Assembly: GCA_037045435.1 (NCBI GenBank)
Contig: JBAOID010000031.1
Location: forward strand, 186,001 to 250,000
Origin: CBDUEF01 sp018063485
GTDB taxonomy: Bacteria > Pseudomonadota > Alphaproteobacteria > Rhodobacterales > Rhodobacteraceae
Direction of reading: 5' to 3'
Length of the DNA stretch: 64,000 nt
Shown here piece after piece: positions 31,032-39,223 of the stretch. The notes under the pieces were generated by a model. It did no database searches. It was not told the DNA's origin and saw only the letters and a list, made by a program, of their open reading frames with translations. The translations under genes were made by a program, and so were the position numbers. Each line of letters opens with the position of its first letter. The stretch's first letter is position 1.

Positions 31032-31886
31032 ATGAAAGGGCAGAAGTTGGGCACGATTGATGGCTTGCCGCCCCTGCGTGAGGTGATCCGCGCGCATGAT
31101 CTGGTGGCAAAAAAGCAGTTGGGGCAGAACTTTCTGCTCGATCTGAACCTGACCGCAAAAATTGCAAGAATGGCTGGCGATTTGTCGGGTTGTGACGTGC
31201 TGGAGGTTGGTCCCGGCCCCGGCGGCTTGACGCGCGGGCTGTTGGTGGAGGGCGCGCGGCGGGTGTTGGCGGTGGAGAAAGACCCGCGTTGCATGGCGGC
31301 GCTGGCCGAGATTGGCGCGATCTATCCGGGGCGGCTATCGGTGATCAACGGCGATGCACTGGAGGTGGATGTGATGCAACATCTGACGCCGCCGGTGCGG
31401 ATCATCTCGAACCTGCCGTATAATGTGGGGACGGAATTGCTGATCCGTTGGCTGACGCCTGCTGTTTGGCCGCCGTTTTGGGAAAGCCTGACGCTGATGT
31501 TTCAAAAAGAGGTGGCCGAGCGGATTGTGGCCAAGCCGCGCGGCGAGCATTACGGGCGGCTGGCATTGCTGGTGCAGTGGCGCTGCGATGCAAAGATCGT
31601 GATGCATCTGCCCCCCGAGGCGTTTACACCGGCACCAAAGGTTCATTCGGCGGTGGTTCATCTGACGCGGCTATCCGAGCCGCGCTTTCCCGCCGATGGC
31701 GCTGTGTTGAACCGGATCACCTCGATGGCCTTCAATCAGCGTCGCAAGATGCTGCGCTCAAGCCTGAAGGGCATGGGGCCGGGGATTGAAGCGCAGTTGG
31801 TGGCGGCAGGGATTGAACCCACGGCGCGGGCCGAGGAAATCTCGCTGGAGAAGTTCTGCGCACTGGCGCGGCTCATCGGAAAGTAG
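31032..31886 (+). CDS. rsmA: 16S rRNA (adenine-1518/1519-N6) dimethyltransferase RsmA
   Basis: A 284-residue SAM-dependent rRNA methylase (KsgA) that dimethylates two adjacent adenosines near the 3' end of 16S rRNA during small-subunit maturation. LGQNFLLDLNL, the SAM-binding LEVGPGPGGLTRGLL, and the catalytic NLPYNVGTELLIRWL motif are present; the C-terminal domain has PKVHSAVVHL. The chosen start follows a GGCCAGG ribosome site. Last gene of the lptF-to-rsmA operon; a strong terminator follows at once. Confidence 0.96.
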   Translation: MKGQKLGTIDGLPPLREVIRAHDLVAKKQLGQNFLLDLNLTAKIARMAGDLSGCDVLEVGPGPGGLTRGLLVEGARRVLAVEKDPRCMAALAEIGAIYPGRLSVINGDALEVDVMQHLTPPVRIISNLPYNVGTELLIRWLTPAVWPPFWESLTLMFQKEVAERIVAKPRGEHYGRLALLVQWRCDAKIVMHLPPEAFTPAPKVHSAVVHLTRLSEPRFPADGAVLNRITSMAFNQRRKMLRSSLKGMGPGIEAQLVAAGIEPTARAEEISLEKFCALARLIGK

Positions 31887-31916
31887 AAGGCCCGGCACAT
31901 TGCCGGGCCTTGTTTT
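31887..31916. terminator. Terminator after rsmA, shared with convergent DUF4167 gene
   Basis: AAGGCCCGGC (31887-31896) pairs with GCCGGGCCTT (31902-31911) around a 5-base loop, followed by GTTTT. It sits between the convergent rsmA and DUF4167-gene ends. Confidence 0.85.
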
Positions 31917-32755
31917 CATGCCGCAGGATCGGTTTCAGCCTTTAGCGGGCGTTTTGCCCGTGGGGCGCGGGGCTTTGGAGCCTCGGCCACCACAGCGGGA
32001 GTTTCAGCCTTTGGAGCGCGCGGCGCGCGCGGGGCCTTGGCGGGCTGGATTGCCTGTACCACTTGAGCCACAAGTGCCGCCGGGGATTCGAAGCGCGGCA
32101 TCAAGGAAGGTTGTTGAGCCTCAGTTGCGACAGGCTCTGGTTGCGGTTGTTGCACGGGACGGGGTTGTTCCTGACGCGGTGGACGCGGCTCGCGCGGTCG
32201 GTCATCGCGGCGGTTTTGACCCTCGCCCTGAGGGCGATCTTCGCGGCGGTTCTGCCCGTGCTGATCGCGACGCGGCTGCTCGCGGCGGTTTTCGTCGCGG
32301 CGCGGTTGCGGTTGCTCACGCGGGTGTTCGGGAAGGTCCACAAGCCCCGTGCCCTCGTCATCAGCCAGCGCAAAGGCACCGACCGGACCATATTGTGCCT
32401 CGGGCTGATCGCCCGAGCCATCGCCGCTGCGGTAATCACGATGGCCGTTGCCACCATTGCCATTGCCGGGTTGCTGGTTCTGCTGGCGCGCCTCTTGTTC
32501 CGCAGCCATTTCACGTTGCGCTTCGGCGAGCATACGCGTGTAATGCTCTGCGTGTTGCAAGAAATTCTCGGCAGCGACGCGATCATTGGAAATCTGGGCG
32601 TCGCGCGCGAGCATCTGGTATTTCTCGATGATCTGCTGCGGAGTGCCACGCACCTTGCCTTCGGGGCCGGAGCTGTCGAAGACACGATTGATGATATTGC
32701 CGAGGGTGCGCGGGCGGTTCTGCTTGGAACGCGAGCGAGACTTGGAAGAGCGCAT
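31916..32755 (-). CDS. DUF4167 domain-containing protein
   Basis: A 279-residue protein with an N-terminal DUF4167 domain (about residues 1-85): basic MRSSKSRSRSKQNRPRTLGN, then NRVFDSSGPEGKVRGTPQQIIEKYQMLARDAQ-type sequence and AAENFLQHAEHYTRML. The rest is low-complexity, rich in Arg, Gln, Pro and Asp (RRDQHGQNRRE, PREPRPPRQEQ), then Ala/Pro/Lys-rich to the end. The basic, disordered composition suggests RNA or DNA binding, but the function is unknown. The domain is characteristic of alphaproteobacteria. AGGA precedes the ATG. It lies downstream of prmC on the same strand with a gap of 200 bases. Confidence 0.88.
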   Translation of the reverse strand: MRSSKSRSRSKQNRPRTLGNIINRVFDSSGPEGKVRGTPQQIIEKYQMLARDAQISNDRVAAENFLQHAEHYTRMLAEAQREMAAEQEARQQNQQPGNGNGGNGHRDYRSGDGSGDQPEAQYGPVGAFALADDEGTGLVDLPEHPREQPQPRRDENRREQPRRDQHGQNRREDRPQGEGQNRRDDRPREPRPPRQEQPRPVQQPQPEPVATEAQQPSLMPRFESPAALVAQVVQAIQPAKAPRAPRAPKAETPAVVAEAPKPRAPRAKRPLKAETDPAA

Positions 32756-32957
32756 CTTGTCCTTTGATCCAGAAAATCTGGGTTTGGCCCCCTGCGCGGC
32801 CCTGTTGGGCGATGCAAATTCAGCAGGGGTGCGGTGGTAATAACCAAGCAAGGGGGCCTACAGCCCTGCCTCTTTGGTGTGGTTGAATAATCATAGGCCA
32901 AAACGGCTGGCAAGTCAATTCTTGCAGATTGCCGAGAAAAGCCGGGGATATGGGCGA

Positions 32958-33833
32958 TTATGCACCGATTTTCGCATGAATTTGCGGGGTGTTGGTGGCG
33001 CAGACGACCCGAGGGCGGTTGTCCAAATCGTCAAGTACGGTGATTCCGGTGAAGCCATTGGCTGCAAGGAGGGCGCTGACCGCCGCCGCCTGGGTGGGGC
33101 CGATCTCAAGCAGCAGGCGGCCATTGGCAGCAAGGTGGCCGCCAGCCTGTCGCGCAAGGATTCGGTAGGCGTCCAGACCATCACCACCGGGTGACAAAGC
33201 AAGATGCGGCTCGTGGTTCAACACCTCGGGCGAAAGGCCGCTCATCTCATCGGCGGCGATATAGGGAGGATTGCAGGTGATGAGGTCGAAAAGACCTTCC
33301 ACCGCGTCACACCAGTTGCTCTGCAAGAAGGAGGTGCGCTGTGTCAGATCAAGGTGATCGGCATTCATCTGTGCCATTTCAAGCGCCGCCGAAGACAGGT
33401 CTGTTCCAATCCCGGTGGCATTGGGCCGATCGGCAAGACAGGAAAGCAGGATGCAGCCGGTTCCGGTGCCCAGATCCAACATCTTGTGAAACGGCAGTCT
33501 GAGCGCTTCGGCGACAAGACCTTCGGTTTCCGGGCGCGGGTCGAGAGTATCTTTGGAGATGCGAAAGCTGCGCCCCCAGAACAGGCGGTGACCGATGATC
33601 TGTGACACGGGTTCGCGGGTCAGACGGCGGGCAATGTAGGAGTGGAACCTGGTCGCGGCTTCGCTGTCCAGCAAATCAGACAGATGCAGCGTCAGACGAT
33701 CCGCAGGGACTTCCATCGCATGGGCAAGAAGCAGGCGTGTATCACGCGGGGCATTGGGAATATCTGCCGCAGTCAATTGCGCGGTGGCGGCGTGCAGGAC
33801 CATGGCGGCGTGGGGGGCGTTGGCGGCGCTCAT
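32958..33833 (-). CDS. prmC: Peptide chain release factor N5-glutamine methyltransferase
   Basis: A 291-residue SAM-dependent enzyme that methylates the Gln of the GGQ motif in release factors, which raises termination efficiency. The SAM loop is LDLGTGTGCILLSCL and the catalytic motif NPPY is in LITCNPPYIAADE. The helical N-terminal domain includes RRLTREPVSQIIGHRLFWGR and LDPRPETEGLVAEAL. It overlaps its substrate gene prfA by four bases, so the pair is co-translated. Confidence 0.95.
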   Translation of the reverse strand: MSAANAPHAAMVLHAATAQLTAADIPNAPRDTRLLLAHAMEVPADRLTLHLSDLLDSEAATRFHSYIARRLTREPVSQIIGHRLFWGRSFRISKDTLDPRPETEGLVAEALRLPFHKMLDLGTGTGCILLSCLADRPNATGIGTDLSSAALEMAQMNADHLDLTQRTSFLQSNWCDAVEGLFDLITCNPPYIAADEMSGLSPEVLNHEPHLALSPGGDGLDAYRILARQAGGHLAANGRLLLEIGPTQAAAVSALLAANGFTGITVLDDLDNRPRVVCATNTPQIHAKIGA

Positions 33834-34885
33834 GTGCCCATTTCCGCCAGCTTGCTGGCCTGATCATGGGCGACCAGCGCCTCGACGACATCATTCAGAT
33901 CCCCCTGCATGATCTGGCCCAGCGAATAAAGCGTAAGATTGATGCGGTGATCGGTCATCCGCCCCTGAGGGAAATTATAGGTGCGGATGCGTTCTGAACG
34001 GTCGCCCGAGCCGACCTGAGATTTGCGCTCGGCGGCACGGGCATCATCGACGCGGGCGCGTTCCAGATCGTAAAGCCGCGCGCGCAGCACCTGCATCGCC
34101 ATTTCGCGGTTGCGGTGTTGTGATTTCTGCGCCGAAGTCACGATCATGCCAGTGGGCAGATGGGTGATGCGCACCGCCGAGTCGGTGGTGTTGACGTGCT
34201 GGCCGCCCGCCCCAGATGCCCGCATGGTGTCGATGCGGATATCGGAGGCCGGGATTTGCAGATCAACTTCTTCGGCCTCGGGCAGCACGGCGACGGTGGC
34301 GGCCGAAGTATGCACCCGGCCCTGCGCCTCGGTTTCGGGCACGCGTTGCACACGATGCACGCCGGATTCGAATTTGAGTTTGGCAAATACCCCATTGCCG
34401 GAAATGTGAACGGAAACATCCTTGATGCCGCCGAGTTCGCTATCCTGCTGTTCAAGGATTTCGAAGGTCCAGCCCATTTTCTCGGCGTAGCGCTGATACA
34501 TGCGCAGCAGGTCGGCAGCGAATAACGCCGCTTCATCACCGCCCGTGCCAGGGCGGATCTCAAGAATCGCCGGGCGGGCATCAGCGGCGTCTTTCGGCAA
34601 AAGCGCGATTTGCAGGCGCTGCTCCATCTCGGGGATGCGGGACTTGAGACGGGGGAGTTCATCCTCGGCAAGTTCACGCATTTCGGGATCAGACAGCATC
34701 GCCTCGGCCTCGGCCAGATCATCCAGCGCGCGACGATAGGCGGTGATTTCATCGGCCACGGGTTTGAGATCGGAATATTCGCGCGAAAGTGCTGCGATTT
34801 CCGCCGGATTGGAGCCGGCGTTGAGTTTGGCTTCGAGAAACTCGAAACGCTGGGTGATCTGGGCGAGTTTGTCCAAGGGAACCAT
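33830..34885 (-). CDS. prfA: Peptide chain release factor 1
   Basis: A 351-residue class I release factor reading UAA and UAG. The catalytic GGQ is in RASGAGGQHVNTTDSAVRI near residue 230. The start MVPLDKLAQITQRFEFLEAKL was preferred because the family begins there, although the frame stays open 19 codons further and the Shine-Dalgarno is weak. The presence of RF1 in the window agrees with UAG being an ordinary stop codon in this organism, used for example by glgC and pdxA. Confidence 0.95.
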   Translation of the reverse strand: MVPLDKLAQITQRFEFLEAKLNAGSNPAEIAALSREYSDLKPVADEITAYRRALDDLAEAEAMLSDPEMRELAEDELPRLKSRIPEMEQRLQIALLPKDAADARPAILEIRPGTGGDEAALFAADLLRMYQRYAEKMGWTFEILEQQDSELGGIKDVSVHISGNGVFAKLKFESGVHRVQRVPETEAQGRVHTSAATVAVLPEAEEVDLQIPASDIRIDTMRASGAGGQHVNTTDSAVRITHLPTGMIVTSAQKSQHRNREMAMQVLRARLYDLERARVDDARAAERKSQVGSGDRSERIRTYNFPQGRMTDHRINLTLYSLGQIMQGDLNDVVEALVAHDQASKLAEMGT

Positions 34886-34923
34886 AGTGGCGGTTTGGCC
34901 GATGGGGCGGTTTTGGTCAAGGG

Positions 34924-35355
34924 TCAGAGTTGGGATATCCACGCCCTCAAGCGAGCGGCGTTGACGCCAGTATCCGAACGGCCAAAGCGCAGCCGGGCGT
35001 GGATATCGAGCCTTGGGCCAATAGCGGTTTGGGTCATTTGCGCGGTGGTGTAATCAGGAAAGCCCCAGAGCTTGCTGCGGGTGATCCAGGTGACCCGGCC
35101 GTCTTGCGCCGAGCCCGCAAGACGGCGGGTGCGAGGCGTGGCGAGGGCTATGACATCTAGTCTTGTCAAGGCATTTTCAGGGGCGGCACAAGACACCGAC
35201 GCGCCGCCTGCTTCGGCGGTGATCCGGGTGCAATCGGTGAGCGGTCCGGTTGCCGGGAGGGCCGCGTTCCATTCGTCTGCATTTGAGGGCGCCAGGCGAA
35301 TGTAGGAGGCGATGCCTGCAAGGAGCAGGATGAAGAGAAGCGCCCCGGTTTTCAT
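34924..35355 (-). CDS. DUF1499 domain-containing protein
   Basis: A 143-residue protein with an N-terminal signal-anchor (MKTGALLFILLLAGIASYIRL) and a DUF1499-type body: RRLAGSAQDGRVTWITRSKLWGFPDYTT and GPRLDIHARLRFGRSDTGVNAARLRAWI. The conserved final RSDxGVNxxR motif is present. It is probably periplasmic and membrane-tethered. Function unknown. Its ATG overlaps the speB stop by four bases, so it is translated with agmatinase. Confidence 0.8.
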   Translation of the reverse strand: MKTGALLFILLLAGIASYIRLAPSNADEWNAALPATGPLTDCTRITAEAGGASVSCAAPENALTRLDVIALATPRTRRLAGSAQDGRVTWITRSKLWGFPDYTTAQMTQTAIGPRLDIHARLRFGRSDTGVNAARLRAWISQL

Positions 35356-36317
35356 CGTTGGGTCTTGGCCCAATGATAGAGGCAGATCAACTCATGCGCC
35401 ACATGGGCACCGGCGATGGCGGTGGTGCCGGTGGTATCATAGGCGGGGGACACCTCGACGATATCCCCGCCCACCATGTTGATGCCAGCCAGATCACGCA
35501 GGGCAGCGGCGGCTTGCCAGGAATGCAGGCCTCCCCAGACCGGCGTTCCGGTGCCGGGGGCGGCAGAGGGGTCAAGGCAGTCGATATCAAAGGTGACATA
35601 GGTGGGGTTGTTGGCGACGATGTCCTTGGCGATGGCGACAGCGTGGGCCGTGCCCTTTTCATGCACGGTTCGCGCGTCGATGTATTGGACGCCGAGGTAA
35701 TCGTCGCAATGGGTGCGGATACCGATCTGCACAGAGGTTTTGGGGTCGATTATCCCGGTTTTCACGGCCTTGTAGAAAAAGGTGCCGTGATCGATGCGGG
35801 ACATGTCGTCGTCTTGCCAAAGGTCGGAATGGGCATCGAAATGGATCACCGACATCGGGCCAAATTTCTCGGCATAGGCACGCAGGATTGGCAGGGTGAT
35901 GAAGTGATCGCCGCCCAAAGTGACGGTGCCCGCCCCCGCCGCAAGGATCTTGCGGATGTGGTCGGTGACCAGGCCCGGAAAGCTGGGGGTGTGGGCGTAG
36001 TCGAAGGCTACATCGCCGTAGTCGATGATGTTCAGCTCTTCCAGCGGGTTGGTGGGCCAGCCATAGGGCGGATCGAAGGGTTGCAGGGAGGAGGCCTCAC
36101 GGATCGCGCGGGGGCCGAAACGGGTGCCGCTGCGGTGGGTGACGGCCTGATCAAAGGGCACGCCAGTGATGGCAAGATCCACGCCGGTGAGGTCTTTGGA
36201 ATAGCTGCGGCGCAAGAAAGAGGTGGCCCCGGAAAAGGCATTCTCAAAGGCAAGGCCACGCAGGCCCTTGCGGGTGAAAGCGGTGTCGACCTCGGTTTTG
36301 GCGTCTTCTAGGGCCAT
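35352..36317 (-). CDS. speB: Agmatinase (ureohydrolase family)
   Basis: A 321-residue arginase-fold enzyme, expected to hydrolyse agmatine to putrescine and urea. The binuclear manganese ligands are in GGDHFITLPILRAY, HFDAHSDLWQ and FDIDCLDPSAAPGTGTP. RSGTRFGPRAIREAS near the N-terminus is also typical. Other ureohydrolases (guanidinopropionase, guanidinobutyrase) share these motifs, so the substrate is probable, not certain. A class III aminotransferase gene 1 kb away could act on a polyamine product. Confidence 0.88.
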   Translation of the reverse strand: MALEDAKTEVDTAFTRKGLRGLAFENAFSGATSFLRRSYSKDLTGVDLAITGVPFDQAVTHRSGTRFGPRAIREASSLQPFDPPYGWPTNPLEELNIIDYGDVAFDYAHTPSFPGLVTDHIRKILAAGAGTVTLGGDHFITLPILRAYAEKFGPMSVIHFDAHSDLWQDDDMSRIDHGTFFYKAVKTGIIDPKTSVQIGIRTHCDDYLGVQYIDARTVHEKGTAHAVAIAKDIVANNPTYVTFDIDCLDPSAAPGTGTPVWGGLHSWQAAAALRDLAGINMVGGDIVEVSPAYDTTGTTAIAGAHVAHELICLYHWAKTQR

Positions 36318-36730
36318 GGGACTCTCGGAATTTGAAGCGCCCTGTCATTTGGTGGCAAAGACGGGTGGTGGCGGAGACGGGGCTGATCCGGTTCGTTTGA
36401 GGTAGGGGATATTAGGGGGGAAGGCAAGGTTTGGAGGGTGCGCCCTTGTGCGGCATCTGGGAGCATGTGGGTTATCAATGGGTTAGGAGCGGCAGTTAAG
36501 GGTTTTGTAAGGTTGGGGGCAAAGTTGGCAAAAATTCGATGGGAATGCGGGATCAACGGGATCCGATTGTGCGCTTGTCACTTTGACAGAAGTATTCTTG
36601 CCCGTTGTCACCGTTCGGTTTTTTTCTGACAGGGTTGCCACATGCAATGATCCGTTGCACATCAAGGACGAACAAGGCGTATTTGAGACCATCGGAAACG
36701 CCATTGAACCTGGATTTTGCAATCTGGCGC
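36318..36730. other. Intergenic region upstream of speB with TGTCA/TGACA palindromes
   Basis: A 413-base gap between the speB start and the end of the Ltp-repeat gene, both on the minus strand. It must carry the speB promoter. It contains TGTCA-CTT-TGACA (36576-36588) and a second, wider TGTCA...TGACA pair (about 36606-36630) next to a T7 run. No gene or RNA is recognised. Confidence 0.45.
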
Positions 36731-37120
36731 TCAGCAGGCCCCGGATTGTTGCGCAGCGTAGGTAGCCTGGCCTTTTGTGTATTTATCTCCGGCATCGGAT
36801 GAAAGCTGGTTGATGAGCCCGCTACACGAAAATCCCATCATTTTCAGGTATTGCTTTGCGGATCTCAACGCTTGGGAATTCCAGTCGACATTCAGGCTAT
36901 CCACCGCCGCTGTAGCATCAGCAACGCTGTAGCCATCGCCGTATGAAGAGGATAGCTGGCCAATAAGACCTTCGCGAGAAAATCCCATGAGACCCAGATA
37001 GCTTTCCGCAGATCTGGCAGCGTTTCCTTGCGGGCCGGTTAAGTCTTGCGCTGAGGCGAACGATGCCCAGATCATGGTGAATGATATTGCAGCCATGCCA
37101 ATATGTCTGAAAATATTCAT
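36731..37120 (-). CDS. Secreted protein with two Ltp-like repeats (PF07553-like)
   Basis: A 129-residue protein with a signal peptide (MNIFRHIGMAAISFTMIWAS, cut after ASFASA near residue 24) and two homologous 48-residue repeats at about 33-80 and 82-129. Both have A-x-x-SA-x-x-YL-x-x-MGFS followed by GLI-x-QLSS and a GDxY motif. This matches the host cell surface-exposed lipoprotein (Ltp) domain, known from the superinfection-exclusion protein of Streptococcus thermophilus phage TP-J34 and from many actinobacterial and other secreted proteins. There is no lipobox; two cysteines at 99 and 129 could pair. GGAAAGAGG precedes the ATG. Base composition is lower in GC than its neighbours. Its role here is unknown. 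Confidence 0.8.
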   Translation of the reverse strand: MNIFRHIGMAAISFTMIWASFASAQDLTGPQGNAARSAESYLGLMGFSREGLIGQLSSSYGDGYSVADATAAVDSLNVDWNSQALRSAKQYLKMMGFSCSGLINQLSSDAGDKYTKGQATYAAQQSGAC

Positions 37121-37346
37121 CCTCTTTCCTTGTCCGATCTTCTTCAAATGTCTGTTGCCTGAAAAGATAATCGCCTGAGTTTTCATGTCTATCAAGTCTT
37201 ATCACTGCTTGCGGCCTCGGTGTTCGCCTGCGCTGCCAAAAGAGGGCCAAGGCCACTTCGTTCGCATAGGCGACATCAGGTTCATTTCTCGTCCTGCCGG
37301 ACCCAAGGCACATTGGGCTTAGGGCCGTGCGAGATGCAAATTCACG

Positions 37347-38738
37347 CTACCCCAACCGCACCCCCTCGCGGGCCAGATCGTCGGTGACTTGGATGATCGC
37401 CTTCTCCAGCGTTTCGGCCACAAAATCCACCTCGCTTTCGGTGATCACCAAGGGCGGGGACATCACGTTCAGATGGCCCAAGGGGCGCACGATCAGGCCC
37501 AGCGTTTCGCAAAGGTTAGAGATGCGTTTGCTTTCGTTGATCCCATCGGGCAGCACTTCTTTGGTGGTCTTGTTGGCGACGTTTTCGACGCAAAGCATCA
37601 GGCCCCTGCCCCGCACATTGCCCACCAAGGGCAGGGATTCCAAGCCTTTAAGGCGTGATTGAAAATAGGCGCCGATCTTGGTGGCATGGCTCAGCAGATC
37701 TTCGCGCTCCATGATCTCGATGTTTTTCAGGCCCGCGGCGCAGGAGACCGGATGGCCGGAATAGGTAAACCCAGCCGTGAACCAGCGGGCACCATCGGCG
37801 GCCATGACATCCCACATACGGTCGGTCAGAATCATCGCCCCCAGCGGCAGATAGCCCGAGGTCAGGCCCTTGGCGCAGGTGATCACATCGGGCTGCACAC
37901 CGAATTCGGCGAGACTGGCGAACCAATGACCAAGGCGGCCGAAACCGGTCACCACTTCGTCGGCAATGAACAGGATCTCATGGCGCTGGCAGATATCCCA
38001 CATGCGTTTGAGATAGCCTTCGGGCGGGATGATGATGCCACCCGAGGCCTGAATCGGCTCGGCAATAAAGCCGCCGATGCGGTCGGCACCAACACGAGCG
38101 ATCAGGGCCTCGAACTCGGCAACCAGATCGTCGCAGAACTGCGCCTCGGTCTGATGAGCGGGGCGGCGGTAGGGGTTTGGGCAGGCGAGGTGATGGATGC
38201 CGTCTGTCTTGTAGCGAAATTCCTCCACCCGGTCGCCGGGGCGTTTGCCGACCGATTGCGCAAGATAGGTCGAGCCGTGATAGGAATAGTCGCGCGCGAC
38301 GATATCGGTTTTGTCAGGGAAGCCTCGGCAATGCTGGTAATAGGCGACCATGCGCACGGCGGTATCAACAGCCGTTGAGCCGCCTGTCGTGAACATCACA
38401 CGGTTCAGATCGCCGGGGGCAAGTTCGGCGAGTTTGGCCGACAGCAGAGCGGTGGGGTCGTTGGTCATATCAACGAAGGTGTTGGAAAAGGCCAGGCGCT
38501 CGGCTTGATCGGCGATAGCTTGGGCCATTTCACGACGCCCAAGGCCGATGTTGGTGCACCACAGGCCCCCCACCGCATCGAAATACTTGCGCCCCTCAGC
38601 GTCCCAAAGATAACAGCCCTCCCCCTTCGAGATCACCAATGCGCCCTCGTCGGCAAAGCTGCCGAAGTTGGTCCAAGGGTGGAAGGCGTGGTCGTGATCC
38701 ATTTCCCAGAGGTTCTGGTTGTGGCTGAGGGCGGTCAT
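37347..38738 (-). CDS. Class III (omega) aminotransferase, PLP-dependent
   Basis: A 463-residue fold-type I aminotransferase. The PLP region has FTTGGSTAVDTAVRMVAYYQHCRG, FIADEVVTGFGRLG with the cofactor-binding Asp, and the Schiff-base lysine in TCAKGLTSGYLPLGAM. The C-terminal GRGLMLCVENV is also typical. The family acts on terminal amines such as putrescine, taurine or beta-alanine with pyruvate as usual acceptor; the substrate cannot be told. The start MTALSHNQNLWEMDHDHAF has GGAG upstream. Nearby speB makes a polyamine substrate plausible. Confidence 0.88.
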   Translation of the reverse strand: MTALSHNQNLWEMDHDHAFHPWTNFGSFADEGALVISKGEGCYLWDAEGRKYFDAVGGLWCTNIGLGRREMAQAIADQAERLAFSNTFVDMTNDPTALLSAKLAELAPGDLNRVMFTTGGSTAVDTAVRMVAYYQHCRGFPDKTDIVARDYSYHGSTYLAQSVGKRPGDRVEEFRYKTDGIHHLACPNPYRRPAHQTEAQFCDDLVAEFEALIARVGADRIGGFIAEPIQASGGIIIPPEGYLKRMWDICQRHEILFIADEVVTGFGRLGHWFASLAEFGVQPDVITCAKGLTSGYLPLGAMILTDRMWDVMAADGARWFTAGFTYSGHPVSCAAGLKNIEIMEREDLLSHATKIGAYFQSRLKGLESLPLVGNVRGRGLMLCVENVANKTTKEVLPDGINESKRISNLCETLGLIVRPLGHLNVMSPPLVITESEVDFVAETLEKAIIQVTDDLAREGVRLG

Positions 38739-38813
38739 TTTAAATCTCCAGTCAATATCTGACTGGAAGATAGCAATTGCGGCCCAAAACGCCAGAAAAA
38801 TTTTGATCAAATT

Positions 38814-39215
38814 TCAGAAAAGGCGCTGCTTTGCTTTGGAGATGGCGAAACCGTGCCCCGATGGATTGGTGCAGGTGACGCCGGTTTTCTCGGATTTACA
38901 GGTAAACCCGTCCAGCGTAAGGGATTTTCCGTAGCCAAGCTCCAATCCGTCGTCATTGGCGACAGCATCGGAAACGCAGGCAAGATAACCCCTGCCCTTT
39001 TTATTGACGGCAAAACTACTGCCCCAATCGAATTCGCAATCGGCGGGAGGTGTGGTGAAACTGGGGGTCAGTTCCGACATATCGCAGCGCACCCCGGCAT
39101 AGTCACCGGTGAAGATGGCGCATTGGATGTTGCCCGAGGGGGAGTGGAAATTCACATAATCCCCGGCGAAAGCCGGGGAGGCGAGAAATGTAGCGGCACA
39201 AAGAAGGCGAAGCAT
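38814..39215 (-). CDS. Secreted cysteine-rich hypothetical protein (DUF6636-like)
   Basis: A 133-residue exported protein with signal peptide MLRLLCAATFLASPAFAGDY, cleaved after AFA. The mature part starts with the motif FHSPSGNIQCAIFTGDYAGVRC and contains six cysteines (in IQC, VRC, ADC, LAC, FTC, VTC), which probably form disulfides in the periplasm. The SPSGNIxC pattern fits a small DUF6636-type family. Function unknown. It lies eight bases downstream of the M20 amidohydrolase on the same strand, so the two are likely co-transcribed. Confidence 0.7.
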   Translation of the reverse strand: MLRLLCAATFLASPAFAGDYVNFHSPSGNIQCAIFTGDYAGVRCDMSELTPSFTTPPADCEFDWGSSFAVNKKGRGYLACVSDAVANDDGLELGYGKSLTLDGFTCKSEKTGVTCTNPSGHGFAISKAKQRLF

Positions 39216-39223
39216 GGGGCTAC

